From positions 62,001-126,000 of the forward strand of contig CAXXEO010000009.1 in assembly GCA_963664585.2 (NCBI GenBank): 64,000 bases of DNA, given 5' to 3'. Positions 18,148 through 26,934 of this stretch are shown piece after piece. Position 1 is the first letter of the stretch. Every line of letters starts with the position of its first letter. The notes beneath the pieces were generated by a model, which did no database searches, was not told where the DNA came from, and worked only from the letters and a program-made list of their open reading frames with translations. This stretch comes from G963664585 sp963664585. Lineage in GTDB: Bacteria > Bacillota > Clostridia > Oscillospirales > Ruminococcaceae. The translations under genes were made by a program, and so were the position numbers.

Positions 18148-18606
18148 ATGGAAAAGGTAAAAACAATCTTTATTATGATATTTACCACACTTAGCGCCTG
18201 GATGGGTGTGCTGGCTATACCGGTTTATCTGCTCATCTCGCTCAATATTGTCGATTGGTTTACCGGATATGTCGCCGCCCCATATCGCGGCCAAGAGAGG
18301 CAATCAAGAATCGGCTTCAAGGGAATTGCAAAAAAAGTATCTATGTTAATGTTGGTTTGGGTTGGATGCTCTGTGGACTGGTTGATGCAATATGCTGTCA
18401 GTACAATTGGAATCTCCATTTCTTTTAATTATGTAGCTGCCTCTCTGGTCGCTGTCTGGCTTATTGCAAATGAAATCATCAGCATTCTTGAAAATATTGC
18501 AGACATGGGTATTGATCTTCCACCTTTCCTCATGAAGCTTGCAAAGTGGGTTAAATCCGAGGTGGAGACTAAAACCGGGGGAGAATCAGATAAAAAAAAC
18601 GATTAA
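18148..18606 (+). CDS. Phage-type holin family protein (holin_4/A118-like)
   Basis: 152 residues from ATG 18148, preceded by GGAGG. Three to four hydrophobic segments (about 5-35, 60-85, 92-120) and the motif NIVDWFTGYVAAPYRGQ, in which the DWxTG(Y) and following charged residues typify the toxin-secretion/phage-lysis holin family. C-terminal tail is charged (KSEVETKTGGESDKK). Holins permeabilise the membrane for an endolysin; no lysin or other phage gene is next to it, so this is an isolated remnant or a domesticated gene. Confidence 0.85.
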   Translation: MEKVKTIFIMIFTTLSAWMGVLAIPVYLLISLNIVDWFTGYVAAPYRGQERQSRIGFKGIAKKVSMLMLVWVGCSVDWLMQYAVSTIGISISFNYVAASLVAVWLIANEIISILENIADMGIDLPPFLMKLAKWVKSEVETKTGGESDKKND

Positions 18607-18630
18607 TCCAGTGTGTGGCAAAAAGAATAC

Positions 18631-18652
18631 CGACGCTATGGCGTCAATTTTT
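18631..18652 (+). terminator. Short intrinsic terminator after the holin gene
   Basis: CGACGC, loop TATG, GCGTC then AATTTTT, 25 bp downstream of the holin stop. Weak stem but correct arrangement. Confidence 0.55.
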
Positions 18653-18693
18653 ATATGCAGAATTTTAATTTCTAAGTGATGTTCATATTGGTT

Positions 18694-18734
18694 TGCGAGT
18701 ATAGTCCATCGCGCAACAGTTGACTATACTCGCA
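18694..18734. promoter_or_regulatory. 13-bp perfect inverted repeat
   Basis: TGCGAGTATAGTC and GACTATACTCGCA flank a 15-base spacer. No T tract follows, so a terminator is less likely than a protein binding site or element end. It lies between the holin terminator and the SOS-like promoter. Confidence 0.5.
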
Positions 18735-18854
18735 CCATAAATATCTTCATTTCCAGCTTTGTCTGCCTCTGACGGGGAAAAGAGTAAAAATTACAGGGAC
18801 TTTTGAATGATTTGTATCTGTAAAAAATAATTATTTGATCATTCAAAAAACCTC

Positions 18855-18907
18855 TTGCATTTTTAAAACGTATGTTCTATAATAAAAACACGAAAGAACG
18901 ATTGTTC
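18855..18907 (+). promoter_or_regulatory. Sigma-A promoter with two LexA-like boxes
   Basis: TTGCAT (18855-18860), 17-bp spacer, TATAAT (18878-18883). A LexA/DinR-like box AAACGTATGTTC (18866-18877) fills the spacer, one base off the GAAC-N4-GTTC consensus, and a perfect GAACGATTGTTC (18896-18907) lies just downstream of the start point. This is the layout of SOS promoters in Firmicutes. Confidence 0.75.
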
Positions 18908-19003
18908 TTATAAAACAATACAGCTTAATAAAAAGCAAATCTGACGTGGAATAAACCGATAAACCGACGAAAACCGCCCAAGGGCGGAGATGTGAGGTGC
19001 ACA

Positions 19004-19294
19004 ATGGACAAGCTTTGGCGATTGACGAAACATTACTGGCATAGAAAAAGCTTCACGATGGCAATAGGCGGACTCTTGATGCTGTACATAATGGGAACGG
19101 TAGGCTCTCTGGAAAACGGATTGATCGGAGTCTTGCAGACTATTTGGCAGTTAATGGGAGCTTCTATAATTGCCTTTGCCATTTGGATGACCAATCAAAA
19201 GAAGACAAGGGCGATAACTTCTGTTTGTTTGGCGACGGCTGACAATTGTATGCCTGTAGCTAAGTGCAAAATGGGTCTCTTTAAGGTTGCCTGA
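19004..19294 (+). CDS. Small membrane protein behind an SOS-type promoter
   Basis: 96 residues from ATG 19004 (GAGG seven bases upstream). Basic N-terminus MDKLWRLTKHYWHRKS, then two hydrophobic segments, about 19-35 (MAIGGLLMLYIMGTVG) and 43-62 (LQTIWQLMGASIIAFAIW). The C-terminal 30 residues are cysteine-bearing and unlike the rest, so the end may be altered by decay. No family recognised. The LexA-like boxes about 100 bp upstream imply DNA-damage induction. SOS-induced small membrane proteins in other bacteria (SosA, YneA, TisB) block division or depolarise membranes; a similar role here is only inference. A small hairpin lies in the leader near 18975-18987. Confidence 0.6.
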   Translation: MDKLWRLTKHYWHRKSFTMAIGGLLMLYIMGTVGSLENGLIGVLQTIWQLMGASIIAFAIWMTNQKKTRAITSVCLATADNCMPVAKCKMGLFKVA

Positions 19295-19829
19295 CAACTG
19301 GATTGACAGGCTGCTATAAAATCCAGACGTCCGGTAATACATTTGCGAAAAAGTCTTCAAGTTTTCAGAGCCTTCCAAGCTTTCGAGTATGCCTTGATTT
19401 TGGTCCTTCATAAAGAATGATTCGTCTGCAGCAAAAGCTGGCGAAACTGCAATAGCAAAGTATAGAGAAAAATTTAAGTATAAGTTCGTGGATTCAAATT
19501 AAACTTATTTAAATTTTATTATATTTTTCTTCCCGGCAGAGGCGGGGAAATAAACGATAGAATTGCCATTTAATTTGAGATTGGTATCAGACTGGCTTGT
19601 CTACAAAAAACAGGATAATTATGATCAAGAAATAAGCAGCGCCAATGATAAGATTGACGCTGCTTTATTATGTTTACTGGTGTTGCACAAATATGACATT
19701 TTAGGATTGTTATATACAAAAGGTTTCGCAGATGAGTCATAAGGATGCCGAGTAGCGGATTATTGATAGACCAACTATTCACATCAGATAAAAACTGTTT
19801 CTGTCTTTCCCTCGACGATATACTTTATT
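19295..19829. other. Intergenic region, degenerate hairpin elements
   Basis: No gene seen. At about 19493-19587 there is a single element built like families A and B: outer TCAAATTAAAC and its inverted partner TTTAATTTGAGA around a core CTTCCCGGCAGAGGCGGGGAA. At 19633-19672 a stem AAGCAGCGCCAAT / ATTGACGCTGCTT followed by TATTA may end the minus-strand marR transcript. Confidence 0.45.
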
Positions 19830-20276
19830 TCAAACATCCTTTTTTATCAGCAAAGAATTTATGATTGTAAGTGCCTCTAGAACAATTTTCGTTTGACTTG
19901 TGGTCAATCCAGAAAGAAAATGGGCAACGGATTCAGCCTTTCCTTTTATGATCTGGTCAATCAGATCATAACCTTCATCCGTTAGTTCGATCAGCACCAG
20001 CCTTCGGTTGCTTAGGGCGCTTTTGCGCACAACCAGCTTTTTTTCAACTAAGGCATGAACCACCTTCGTCAGTTGTTGTATGGAAATCCTTAACGTGCCG
20101 GCTAGCTCAGTCATATTCATAGACTGATTCACTTTCAGCGATATCAGCGCTTGCATTTGTGTGGGCGGAATAGTTGCACAGTTCATGCGAGGAGGAACAA
20201 CAAATGTTGCTTTATATAATAGATGAACGATACTCATAATATTCTGTGCAATCTGATTTTTGTCTATATCTAGCAA
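19830..20276 (-). CDS. MarR-family transcriptional regulator
   Basis: 148 residues. Winged helix-turn-helix: MQALISLKVNQSMNMTELAG, then the recognition region LRISIQQLTKVVHALVEKKLVVRK and the wing SALSNRRLVLIELTDEGYDL, a classical MarR pattern. The start is taken as TTG 20276 because GGGAGG is seven bases upstream; ATG 20297 lies before that site. Divergent from the activase operon; a 17-bp inverted repeat in the shared region is the probable operator, so it likely represses itself and the activase genes. The ligand is unknown. Confidence 0.9.
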   Translation of the reverse strand: MLDIDKNQIAQNIMSIVHLLYKATFVVPPRMNCATIPPTQMQALISLKVNQSMNMTELAGTLRISIQQLTKVVHALVEKKLVVRKSALSNRRLVLIELTDEGYDLIDQIIKGKAESVAHFLSGLTTSQTKIVLEALTIINSLLIKKDV

Positions 20277-20290
20277 TGTGTATTCCTCCC

Positions 20291-20349
20291 ATATCATTTA
20301 ATTTATTATAAGTGATGCGTTTTTTTTGTGTCAATGAATTAAATGATAT
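20291..20349. promoter_or_regulatory. Inverted repeat, candidate MarR operator
   Basis: ATATCATTTAATTTATT (20291-20307) and AATGAATTAAATGATAT (20333-20349) are inverted copies matching at 16 of 17 positions with a 25-bp spacer. Placed just upstream of the marR start and about 30 bp before the activase promoter. Confidence 0.6.
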
Positions 20350-20378
20350 TTGCCATAATTGCTGAGTTAATTTATGTG

Positions 20379-20407
20379 TTGACATTTTTTGCTTGTCCTC
20401 CTATACT
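20379..20407 (+). promoter_or_regulatory. Sigma-A promoter of the activase operon
   Basis: TTGACA at 20379-20384, 17-bp spacer, TATACT at 20402-20407. It gives a leader of about 100 bases before the activase ATG at 20516. Confidence 0.75.
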
Positions 20408-20515
20408 GATTTAAATAATTGTTTAGTATTATGTATTTATGTATTCACTTCCGACAATGGCACTCTCGGAATTTAGAGCCTGCCATCTTTCTCACTGGGG
20501 TGAAATGGAGAATTT

Positions 20516-23440
20516 ATGAAAATAGGACTAGATATTGGATCTACCACTTTAAAATGTGTGATACTCAACGACGAGAATGAGATTGTTTTTGAGTCCTATG
20601 AACGCCATTATTCGCAAATTATGCAAAAAACCGTCTCGTTGTTACATAAGCTTAAAAAAGCCTTTCCTGAAGAAGAGGATGTCAGCATCTGCTTTTCCGG
20701 CTCAGCCGGAATGGGAATTGCGCAAAGTGCCGGTATTCCTTTCGTACAAGAAGTATATGCAACCCGAATTGCAACAAGCCGGTTGATTCCAGATGCAGAT
20801 GTTGTCATTGAACTTGGCGGTGAGGATGCCAAAATCCTTTTTTTGTCAGGCAGTATGGAGGTTCGCATGAATGGTTCCTGTGCGGGTGGTACGGGAGCTT
20901 TTATCGACCAGATGGCAACTCTCTTAAGTGTTACACCTGATCAAATGAATGAATTTGCAAAAACTTCTGAAAAAATTTATACGATTGCATCACGTTGCGG
21001 TGTATTCGCTAAGTCAGATATTCAGCCGCTTCTTAACCAGGGTGCCAAGAAAAACGATGTTTCTGCCAGCATTTTTATGGCAGTAGTCAATCAAACAATT
21101 GCGGGACTTGCTCAAGGGCGCATCATTAAGGGGAAAATCGTATATCTGGGTGGACCGCTTACCTTTTTATCTGAGCTCCGAAAAAGTTTTGACAGTACAT
21201 TGAGGACCACGGGTGTTTTTCCTGAGCATTCACTGTATTTTGTAGCTTATGGAGCCGCCATTTATCCCAAAGACCAAAAAATGAATCTGTCTTTGGTGAT
21301 TGAGGCGATAGAACATTATACGGCTGACGCCGGATATGCTTCGGCTGCACCCTTATTTACAACGAAAGAAGAATATGAAGCGTTTTTGATGCGGCATCGA
21401 AAAAATTCTGTCCCCTTTCGAAGCCCGCTGACTTACAGCGGCAAGACGTTTCTCGGTATCGACGCCGGTTCCACTACAGTAAAAGCGGTTGTGATGGACG
21501 ATGAGGAAAATATCCTCTTTTCCGAATATCTTCAGAACAGCGGCAACCCGGTTCCCATTGTCAAGGAGTTCTTGCAAAAGCTGTACGATCAGTATCCCAA
21601 TATAAAGATTGAGGCATCGGCTGTAACCGGCTATGGGGAGCAGATCCTGAAAAACGCCTTTCGGATTGATTTTGGGACAGTCGAAACCAACGCGCATTTT
21701 ATAGCAGCAAAAAAATTTCGCCCAAATGTGGATTTCATCATCGACATCGGCGGACAAGATATCAAATGCTTCAAAATCAAGAATGGCGCAATCGATAATA
21801 TTTTTCTCAATGAAGCTTGCTCTTCTGGGTGCGGCTCATTTCTGCAAACCTTCGCGGGTGCGCTGGGCTACTCCATTGAAGATTTCGCGCGATTGGGCCT
21901 TTTTGCCGAGAAGCCTGTAGGACTTGGCTCCAGATGCACCGTTTTTATGAATTCCTCGGTGAAGCAGGCGCAAAAAGATGGCGCATCTATTGAGAATATA
22001 TCTGCGGGGTTGTCTATCAGTGTGGTGAAAAACGCCCTGTATAAGGTGATCCGCACTGCCAATGCAACTAAATTGGGCGAGAATATCATCGTGCAGGGCG
22101 GCACGTTTCTCAACGATGCAGTACTCAGAGCGTTTGAACAGGAAATAGGGCGAGATGTTGTACGTCCGAATATTGCAGGGCTCATGGGCGCTTTTGGGGC
22201 TGCGCTTTATGCCAAATCACATACCAAAGGATCAAGCACTCTTCTTTCAAAAGAGCTACTGTCCATATTTACTCATGACGTAAAGGTGACATCTTGCGGA
22301 CTTTGCAGCAACCATTGCCGTCTGACAGTCAACACCTTTAACGGTGGCTCCAAATACATCGGTGGAAACCGCTGTGAAAAACCTCTTGCTAGGACAGATG
22401 CAAAAGAACAGTTCAATCTGTACGATTACAAACTATCCCTCTTACAATCCTATCGGCCCGTCAAAGGGACACGGGGGCAAATTGGTTTGCCGATGGGGCT
22501 TAATATGTATGAACTTTTGCCTTTTTGGCATACACTTTTTACTGAGCTTGGCTTTGAGGTGATCACATCGCCTTTGTCCAACAGACGGCTGTATTTATGC
22601 GGGCAATGTACGATCCCATCTGATACCGTGTGCTTCCCTGCAAAGCTCATGCACGGCCATGTTGATGTACTGATTAAACAGGGGGTATCAAACATATTTT
22701 ATCCCTGTATGACCTACAACCTGGATGAGGGGTTAGGCGATAACCATTACAACTGCCCCGTGGTCGCTTATTACCCCGAGGTGATAGCGGCCAACGTTCC
22801 GGAGATTCAAACGATAAACTTTATTTATAATTATGTTGGCATACACCGAAAAAAAGATTTTGTCGTGAAAATTCATGAGGTGCTGATGCAAAACTTTGGA
22901 TCGATTTCGCTTGAACATGTGGCGGATGCCGTCAACAAAGCATTTGCTGCATATAACTCTTATCTCGCCAAGGTACGTGATATGGGCAGGATCTACATAG
23001 AAAATGCAAATAGAACCGGACAGCCCATCATTGTGTTATCGGGGCGTCCTTATCATCTGGATCCGGAAATCAATCATGGCATTGACAAGCTGATTTGCGA
23101 TTTCGGCGCTGTTGTCATTTCTGAAGATGCTTTAAGCGGCGATGTCCCAAAATTCCCTACGGCGGTATTAAATCAATGGACATATCATTCGCGCCTCTAT
23201 GCGGCGGCTAAATACATCGCTGACAAATCTAATATGAATCTGATACAGCTTGTATCTTTCGGATGCGGTGTGGATGCCATAACAACGGATGAAGTTCGAG
23301 AAATAATGGAGCGCGAGGGGAAAATTTACACGCAAATCAAAATTGACGAGATCACCAATCTAGGTGCAGTTAAAATTCGTTTGCGCAGCTTGTTTGCGGC
23401 ACTTGAACAAAAAGAGGAGAGCAAGGAGCATGGCAAATAA
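20516..23440 (+). CDS. 2-hydroxyacyl-CoA dehydratase activase, BadF/BcrA type, with DUF2229
   Basis: 974 residues. Two tandem ASKHA ATPase domains: the first begins GLDIGSTTLKCVIL (residue 3), the second FLGIDAGSTTVKAVVMD (about 312). Each has the family's cysteine pair for a bridging [4Fe-4S] cluster: GSCAGGTGAFID and SRCGVFAKSD, then EACSSGCGSFLQ and SRCTVFMNSS. After about 590 a DUF2229 region starts with SCGLCSNHCRLTV. Such proteins use ATP to drive an electron into a dehydratase at very low potential. Start ATG 20516 behind GGAG. Overlaps the next gene by 11 bp. No HgdA/HgdB dehydratase pair lies nearby, so the partner enzyme is unknown. Confidence 0.9.
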   Translation: MKIGLDIGSTTLKCVILNDENEIVFESYERHYSQIMQKTVSLLHKLKKAFPEEEDVSICFSGSAGMGIAQSAGIPFVQEVYATRIATSRLIPDADVVIELGGEDAKILFLSGSMEVRMNGSCAGGTGAFIDQMATLLSVTPDQMNEFAKTSEKIYTIASRCGVFAKSDIQPLLNQGAKKNDVSASIFMAVVNQTIAGLAQGRIIKGKIVYLGGPLTFLSELRKSFDSTLRTTGVFPEHSLYFVAYGAAIYPKDQKMNLSLVIEAIEHYTADAGYASAAPLFTTKEEYEAFLMRHRKNSVPFRSPLTYSGKTFLGIDAGSTTVKAVVMDDEENILFSEYLQNSGNPVPIVKEFLQKLYDQYPNIKIEASAVTGYGEQILKNAFRIDFGTVETNAHFIAAKKFRPNVDFIIDIGGQDIKCFKIKNGAIDNIFLNEACSSGCGSFLQTFAGALGYSIEDFARLGLFAEKPVGLGSRCTVFMNSSVKQAQKDGASIENISAGLSISVVKNALYKVIRTANATKLGENIIVQGGTFLNDAVLRAFEQEIGRDVVRPNIAGLMGAFGAALYAKSHTKGSSTLLSKELLSIFTHDVKVTSCGLCSNHCRLTVNTFNGGSKYIGGNRCEKPLARTDAKEQFNLYDYKLSLLQSYRPVKGTRGQIGLPMGLNMYELLPFWHTLFTELGFEVITSPLSNRRLYLCGQCTIPSDTVCFPAKLMHGHVDVLIKQGVSNIFYPCMTYNLDEGLGDNHYNCPVVAYYPEVIAANVPEIQTINFIYNYVGIHRKKDFVVKIHEVLMQNFGSISLEHVADAVNKAFAAYNSYLAKVRDMGRIYIENANRTGQPIIVLSGRPYHLDPEINHGIDKLICDFGAVVISEDALSGDVPKFPTAVLNQWTYHSRLYAAAKYIADKSNMNLIQLVSFGCGVDAITTDEVREIMEREGKIYTQIKIDEITNLGAVKIRLRSLFAALEQKEESKEHGK

Positions 23441-24761
23441 AAATATGACAGAAGAAAACAGAATCTTGTTTACGAAGGAAATGAAAAAAGATTACACGAT
23501 ATTAATCCCCAATATGGCTCCCATACACTTTTCCATGTTGAAAAACGTATTCTTAGGTCATGGCTATCGGGTTGAGCTATTAACCAATGATGGACCGGCA
23601 GTAGTGGAAGAGGGCTTAAAATACGTTCATAATGATACCTGTTATCCAGCCTTGCTAGTAATCGGACAGATGATTGATGCACTTAACAGCGGCAAATATG
23701 ACGTGAATAAAACCGCGTTGATGATTACTCAAACCGGTGGTGGCTGTCGCGCTTCAAATTATATCCACTTATTAAGAAAAGCACTCATAAAGGCCGGATA
23801 TGAAAATGTACCGGTTATTTCGCTTAACCTTTCCGGACTGGAAAAAAACAGTGGTTTTAAATTCACCCTTCCGATGATACGCAAATCAATTGCAACAATC
23901 GCTTATGGAGACGTTTTAATGCTTCTGGATAATCAGGTAAAGCCCTATGAAATATCTATTGGTGACAGCGCCAGGTTGGTATCTTTCTGGGTCGACCGCC
24001 TGACGGCAGAATTTGCGCGCAACAAGGGTTATACAGTGAAAGAATTGCATGATAATTTGAGTAGGATTGTAGCAGCGTTTTCTGAAATTCCCGTGGACCG
24101 CCGCGAGAAAGTAAAAGTTGGCATTGTTGGAGAAATATATGTAAAGTTCTCCAGCCTTGCCAATAACAATTTGGAGACCTTTCTTTACGAGCAGGACTGT
24201 GAGACGATGGTTCCGGGTCTTCTGGGATTTTTGCTTTTCAAAGTGGACAATCGGCTTGAGGACATTAAGCTGTACGGCGGCAGTAAGATCCAATATCATA
24301 TAATCGCTTTACTTATGGATTATCTGTCCAAGATTGAAGGAATGCTTATACGGTCAGTCAAGAAATATCCCAATTTTATGGCACCCTCCTCTTTTACTCA
24401 TATCAAATCTCTGGTAAAAGATATCATCGGCTATGGCAATAAAATGGGAGAGGGGTGGCTGCTGACGGCAGAAATGATGGAACTGATTGAACAGGGCTTT
24501 GAAAATATTGTATGTACACAGCCCTTTGGCTGCCTGCCTAATCATATCGCCGGAAAAGGGATGATTCATAAAATTAAGAGCATCCGCAAAGAAGCGAACA
24601 TTGTCCCGATTGATTATGACCCCGGGGCAACGAAGGTCAATCAAGAAAATCGCATTAAGCTGATGTTATCCGTTGCCCGGGAAAAAGTCAGTGAGCCGCA
24701 ACGGCGAACCGCGCCAGCAACATACCGCCAGACCGACGAGATTTATACAGCTGCGCGGTAA
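23430..24761 (+). CDS. HgdB-like 2-hydroxyacyl-CoA dehydratase D-component family protein
   Basis: 443 residues from ATG 23430 (AAGGAG), inside the end of the activase gene. Conserved cysteine segments HNDTCYPALLVIGQM, TQTGGGCRASNYIHLLRKAL and VCTQPFGCLPNHIAGKG match the C-terminal part of the long activase-dehydratase fusion proteins of Clostridia, here as a separate protein. The cysteines probably hold an iron-sulfur cluster. It is expected to act with the upstream activase; whether it dehydrates a substrate or only relays electrons is not known. Confidence 0.82.
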   Translation: MANKNMTEENRILFTKEMKKDYTILIPNMAPIHFSMLKNVFLGHGYRVELLTNDGPAVVEEGLKYVHNDTCYPALLVIGQMIDALNSGKYDVNKTALMITQTGGGCRASNYIHLLRKALIKAGYENVPVISLNLSGLEKNSGFKFTLPMIRKSIATIAYGDVLMLLDNQVKPYEISIGDSARLVSFWVDRLTAEFARNKGYTVKELHDNLSRIVAAFSEIPVDRREKVKVGIVGEIYVKFSSLANNNLETFLYEQDCETMVPGLLGFLLFKVDNRLEDIKLYGGSKIQYHIIALLMDYLSKIEGMLIRSVKKYPNFMAPSSFTHIKSLVKDIIGYGNKMGEGWLLTAEMMELIEQGFENIVCTQPFGCLPNHIAGKGMIHKIKSIRKEANIVPIDYDPGATKVNQENRIKLMLSVAREKVSEPQRRTAPATYRQTDEIYTAAR

Positions 24762-24937
24762 GGCCACCTAAAGTGTTCGTTTTTGTCCTTAGAAATGTTG
24801 AGACACTCTTATGGCGCAACTATATCATCTACCACATTCTACAAGCGCTACCATCCGGAGCAACCGCATGTTAAGTTGATCGAAAGATCTATATTTTATA
24901 AAATCACCCACTGCCACCATGTACTGAACCATAAAAA
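24762..24937. other. Short spacer with an unassigned 61-codon frame
   Basis: Between the HgdB-like gene and the left end of the IS3 element. A frame at 24783-24968 runs into the IS end and has no ribosome site or recognisable domain; it may be a fragment cut by the insertion. Confidence 0.4.
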
Positions 24938-24955
24938 ACGGACATTGAAAGAAAT

Positions 24956-24990
24956 CCCCCAATCGTAGGATAATAAACTACGATTGGGGG
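24956..24990 (+). promoter_or_regulatory. Hairpin sequestering the IS3 orfA ribosome site
   Basis: CCCCCAATCGTAG pairs perfectly with CTACGATTGGGGG across nine bases. The GGGGG of the 3' arm is the only ribosome-binding site for orfA (ATG 24998). Transcripts entering from outside would carry the whole hairpin and translate orfA poorly. Confidence 0.6.
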
Positions 24991-24997
24991 ATTAATC

Positions 24998-25303
24998 ATG
25001 ACACGAGAATATACGAAAATTCAAGGAATAAAAGAAGAAATATTAAAAATGTGCGAGGAAGGAAAAACACAAAGAGAAATCGCAGAGCATTTTGGTTTTA
25101 AAGACAAATACACAGTTAAAACATTTTTAAAAAGAGAACGGCGGAAAGAACGAGCACAATCATATGGAATACTTCCTCGCCGGCGAGGAAGGCCACCAAA
25201 AGGGTATATACCACCTGAGGCAGAGAAAGAGTATGAAATCAAACGACTGAAAATGGAGAATGAATTGTTGCGGGATTTTCTTCGCGCCGCTGGAAGGAAG
25301 TGA
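24998..25303 (+). CDS. IS3-family transposase OrfA
   Basis: 101 residues. Helix-turn-helix near the N-terminus (KTQREIAEHFGFKDKYTVKT), a basic stretch (RRRGRPPKGYIPP) and a C-terminal leucine-zipper-like helix (EYEIKRLKMENELLRDFL), the normal OrfA design for DNA-end recognition and multimerisation. The stop overlaps the orfB start as GTGA, so OrfB may be made by coupling or by frameshifting to an OrfAB fusion. Confidence 0.92.
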   Translation: MTREYTKIQGIKEEILKMCEEGKTQREIAEHFGFKDKYTVKTFLKRERRKERAQSYGILPRRRGRPPKGYIPPEAEKEYEIKRLKMENELLRDFLRAAGRK

Positions 25304-26157
25304 AAGCAACTGTTAAATATGAAGCAATCTACAGTAGGCGAAAGAAATATCCCGTGATGGTCATGTGCAGCTTTTTCGAAGTATCCCGCAGCGGATATTA
25401 TGACTATGTGAAGCGCAGAGGCAAACCACACAAAGACGCACAACTGGCCAATATGGTAGATGAGTGCCAAAAACGTTGTGGCAAGACTTATGGCTACCGC
25501 CGTGTCCACATATGGCTCATGCGGGAGAAATTTTTGTATTTCAATCCAAAGACGATCCTGCGTGTTATGAACAAGTATGGCTTACTTTCGGAAATTCGCC
25601 GCCGTAGAAAGTTCAAGTGCATGGGACAGCAGCTACATAAATACGAGAACCTGCTAAACCGCAACTTCGTCGCCGACAGACCAAATATCAAATGGGTAAC
25701 GGACATTTCCTACATCCATACTAGCCAGGGCGTACTCTATCTCTCCGTGATTCGTGATCTCTTTGACAACAGCATCATCGCATACAAAACCGGCACAGAA
25801 CAGGCTGTAAACCTTGTTCTCAACACCATTAAAGCAGCCGTAGAAAAAGAGAAGGTCGCTGCCGAGTTGCAACTCCACAGCGACCAAGGGTTTCAATACA
25901 TCTCTCAAGCATACTTTACCCTGACTCAACAGTATGGCATAACACCCTCCATGTCAAGACGTGGGAACTGCTATGACAATGCTATGGCTGAAAATTTCTT
26001 CTCTATTCTCAAAACAGAGTGCATTTACAGACATAAACTCAAAACTTTTGACGAAGCCAGATTGCTCATTGATGAATACATGGATTTTTACAATAACGAG
26101 CGCATTCAGACGAAAACGAGCCTGACACCGCTTGAAAAACGGAATCAGGCTGCGTAA
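25300..26157 (+). CDS. IS3-family transposase OrfB (DDE integrase core)
   Basis: 285 residues from GTG 25300. The N-terminal HTH_21-type segment (GKTYGYRRVHIWL) precedes an rve core with DDE residues: D in WVTDISYI, D in LHSDQGFQY, E in NCYDNAMAENFFSILKTE. Ends ERIQTKTSLTPLEKR, as usual for the family. Full length, no lesion. Catalyses strand cleavage and transfer of the element. Confidence 0.94.
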   Translation: MKATVKYEAIYSRRKKYPVMVMCSFFEVSRSGYYDYVKRRGKPHKDAQLANMVDECQKRCGKTYGYRRVHIWLMREKFLYFNPKTILRVMNKYGLLSEIRRRRKFKCMGQQLHKYENLLNRNFVADRPNIKWVTDISYIHTSQGVLYLSVIRDLFDNSIIAYKTGTEQAVNLVLNTIKAAVEKEKVAAELQLHSDQGFQYISQAYFTLTQQYGITPSMSRRGNCYDNAMAENFFSILKTECIYRHKLKTFDEARLLIDEYMDFYNNERIQTKTSLTPLEKRNQAA

Positions 26158-26198
26158 TTTCACGATATCCTGCGAGAGGGCTTTCTATTTGTGTCCGT

Positions 26199-26934
26199 TA
26201 ACGCTGGGGCGGTACACCAGCAGCGGGTGATTTTTATATACAAGAAGTGAACATAAAACAATTCCAGTTTGCACGATATGTGGTGAAAATATTGATATAG
26301 TTGATTAATTTGAAAACAAGCTTGCGATTTCTTCCCCCGCCGAAGGCGGGGGAAGAAAATGACGTTTTATATATAGCCAATTTTATGTTAATTGGCTATA
26401 ATTTGTCTAGAAGATGGCAAAAAAACAACAATATTCCATTCCAAAGGGTCGGCTCGCGTATATGAAAACGATTTTTGGGGTTGAACGGGATCCACATATT
26501 CCGCCTGACGTGGACGTATGTATACAATATGTAAATCGTTGATTCGCATAAGACATCATATTGGTTAGCCACTAGATATAAATAATACTGAGCACCGCCA
26601 AAAAACGAAGCAATATTACCTAATTTGTCTTTTCGTTTTGTAAATTACTACAAATTCCATGTTTTTACAAATAGAAATATGAATTAAATCATAAATATTC
26701 ATGCAAAAATAGTCCGCAGATGGAGGACGGTGTTCTGACACCAGAGATAATAAAGACTGGGCTTAAATTATACAAATAATTTCCTCGACACGAACCACCA
26801 TTATCTTATGTATAAACTATATACAATTATAAAATTTTATGATAATATTGTTAAGCATAATTAAATAAAATGGGCTGATGGAGTATTGTTTTTAAATAAA
26901 TCTAGTCAGCCGCCACGATTACAGGGGGTGGTTT
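26199..26934. other. Intergenic region with a repeat A copy and a promoter region
   Basis: AT-rich, 736 bp. Contains family A copy 26296-26400. The remainder, 26401-26934, has no gene; the stretch 26790-26870 is very AT-rich and is the probable promoter region of the downstream M20 operon, though no clean -35/-10 pair stands out. Confidence 0.5.
26296..26400 (+). repeat. Palindromic repeat family A, copy 5
   Basis: 105 bp, from TATAGTTGATTAATTTGAAA to GTTAATTGGCTATA, core CCCCCGCCGAAGGCGGGGG. About 100 bp downstream of the IS3 element. Confidence 0.92.

Larger units (their letters stand above)
24938..26198 (+). mobile_element. IS3-family insertion sequence
   Basis: 1261 bp with imperfect terminal inverted repeats: ACGGACATTGAAAGAAATCCC at the left and the complement of ACGGACACAAATAGAAAGCCC at the right, 16 of 21 matching. 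Two overlapping frames encode OrfA and OrfB. No target duplication could be defined with confidence, so the outermost bases may be off by a few. Looks intact and possibly active. Confidence 0.85.

Noticed and set aside
24783..24968. 61-codon frame before the IS3 element
   Set aside because: Runs into the IS end, no ribosome site and no family; may be a fragment but cannot be supported as a gene.
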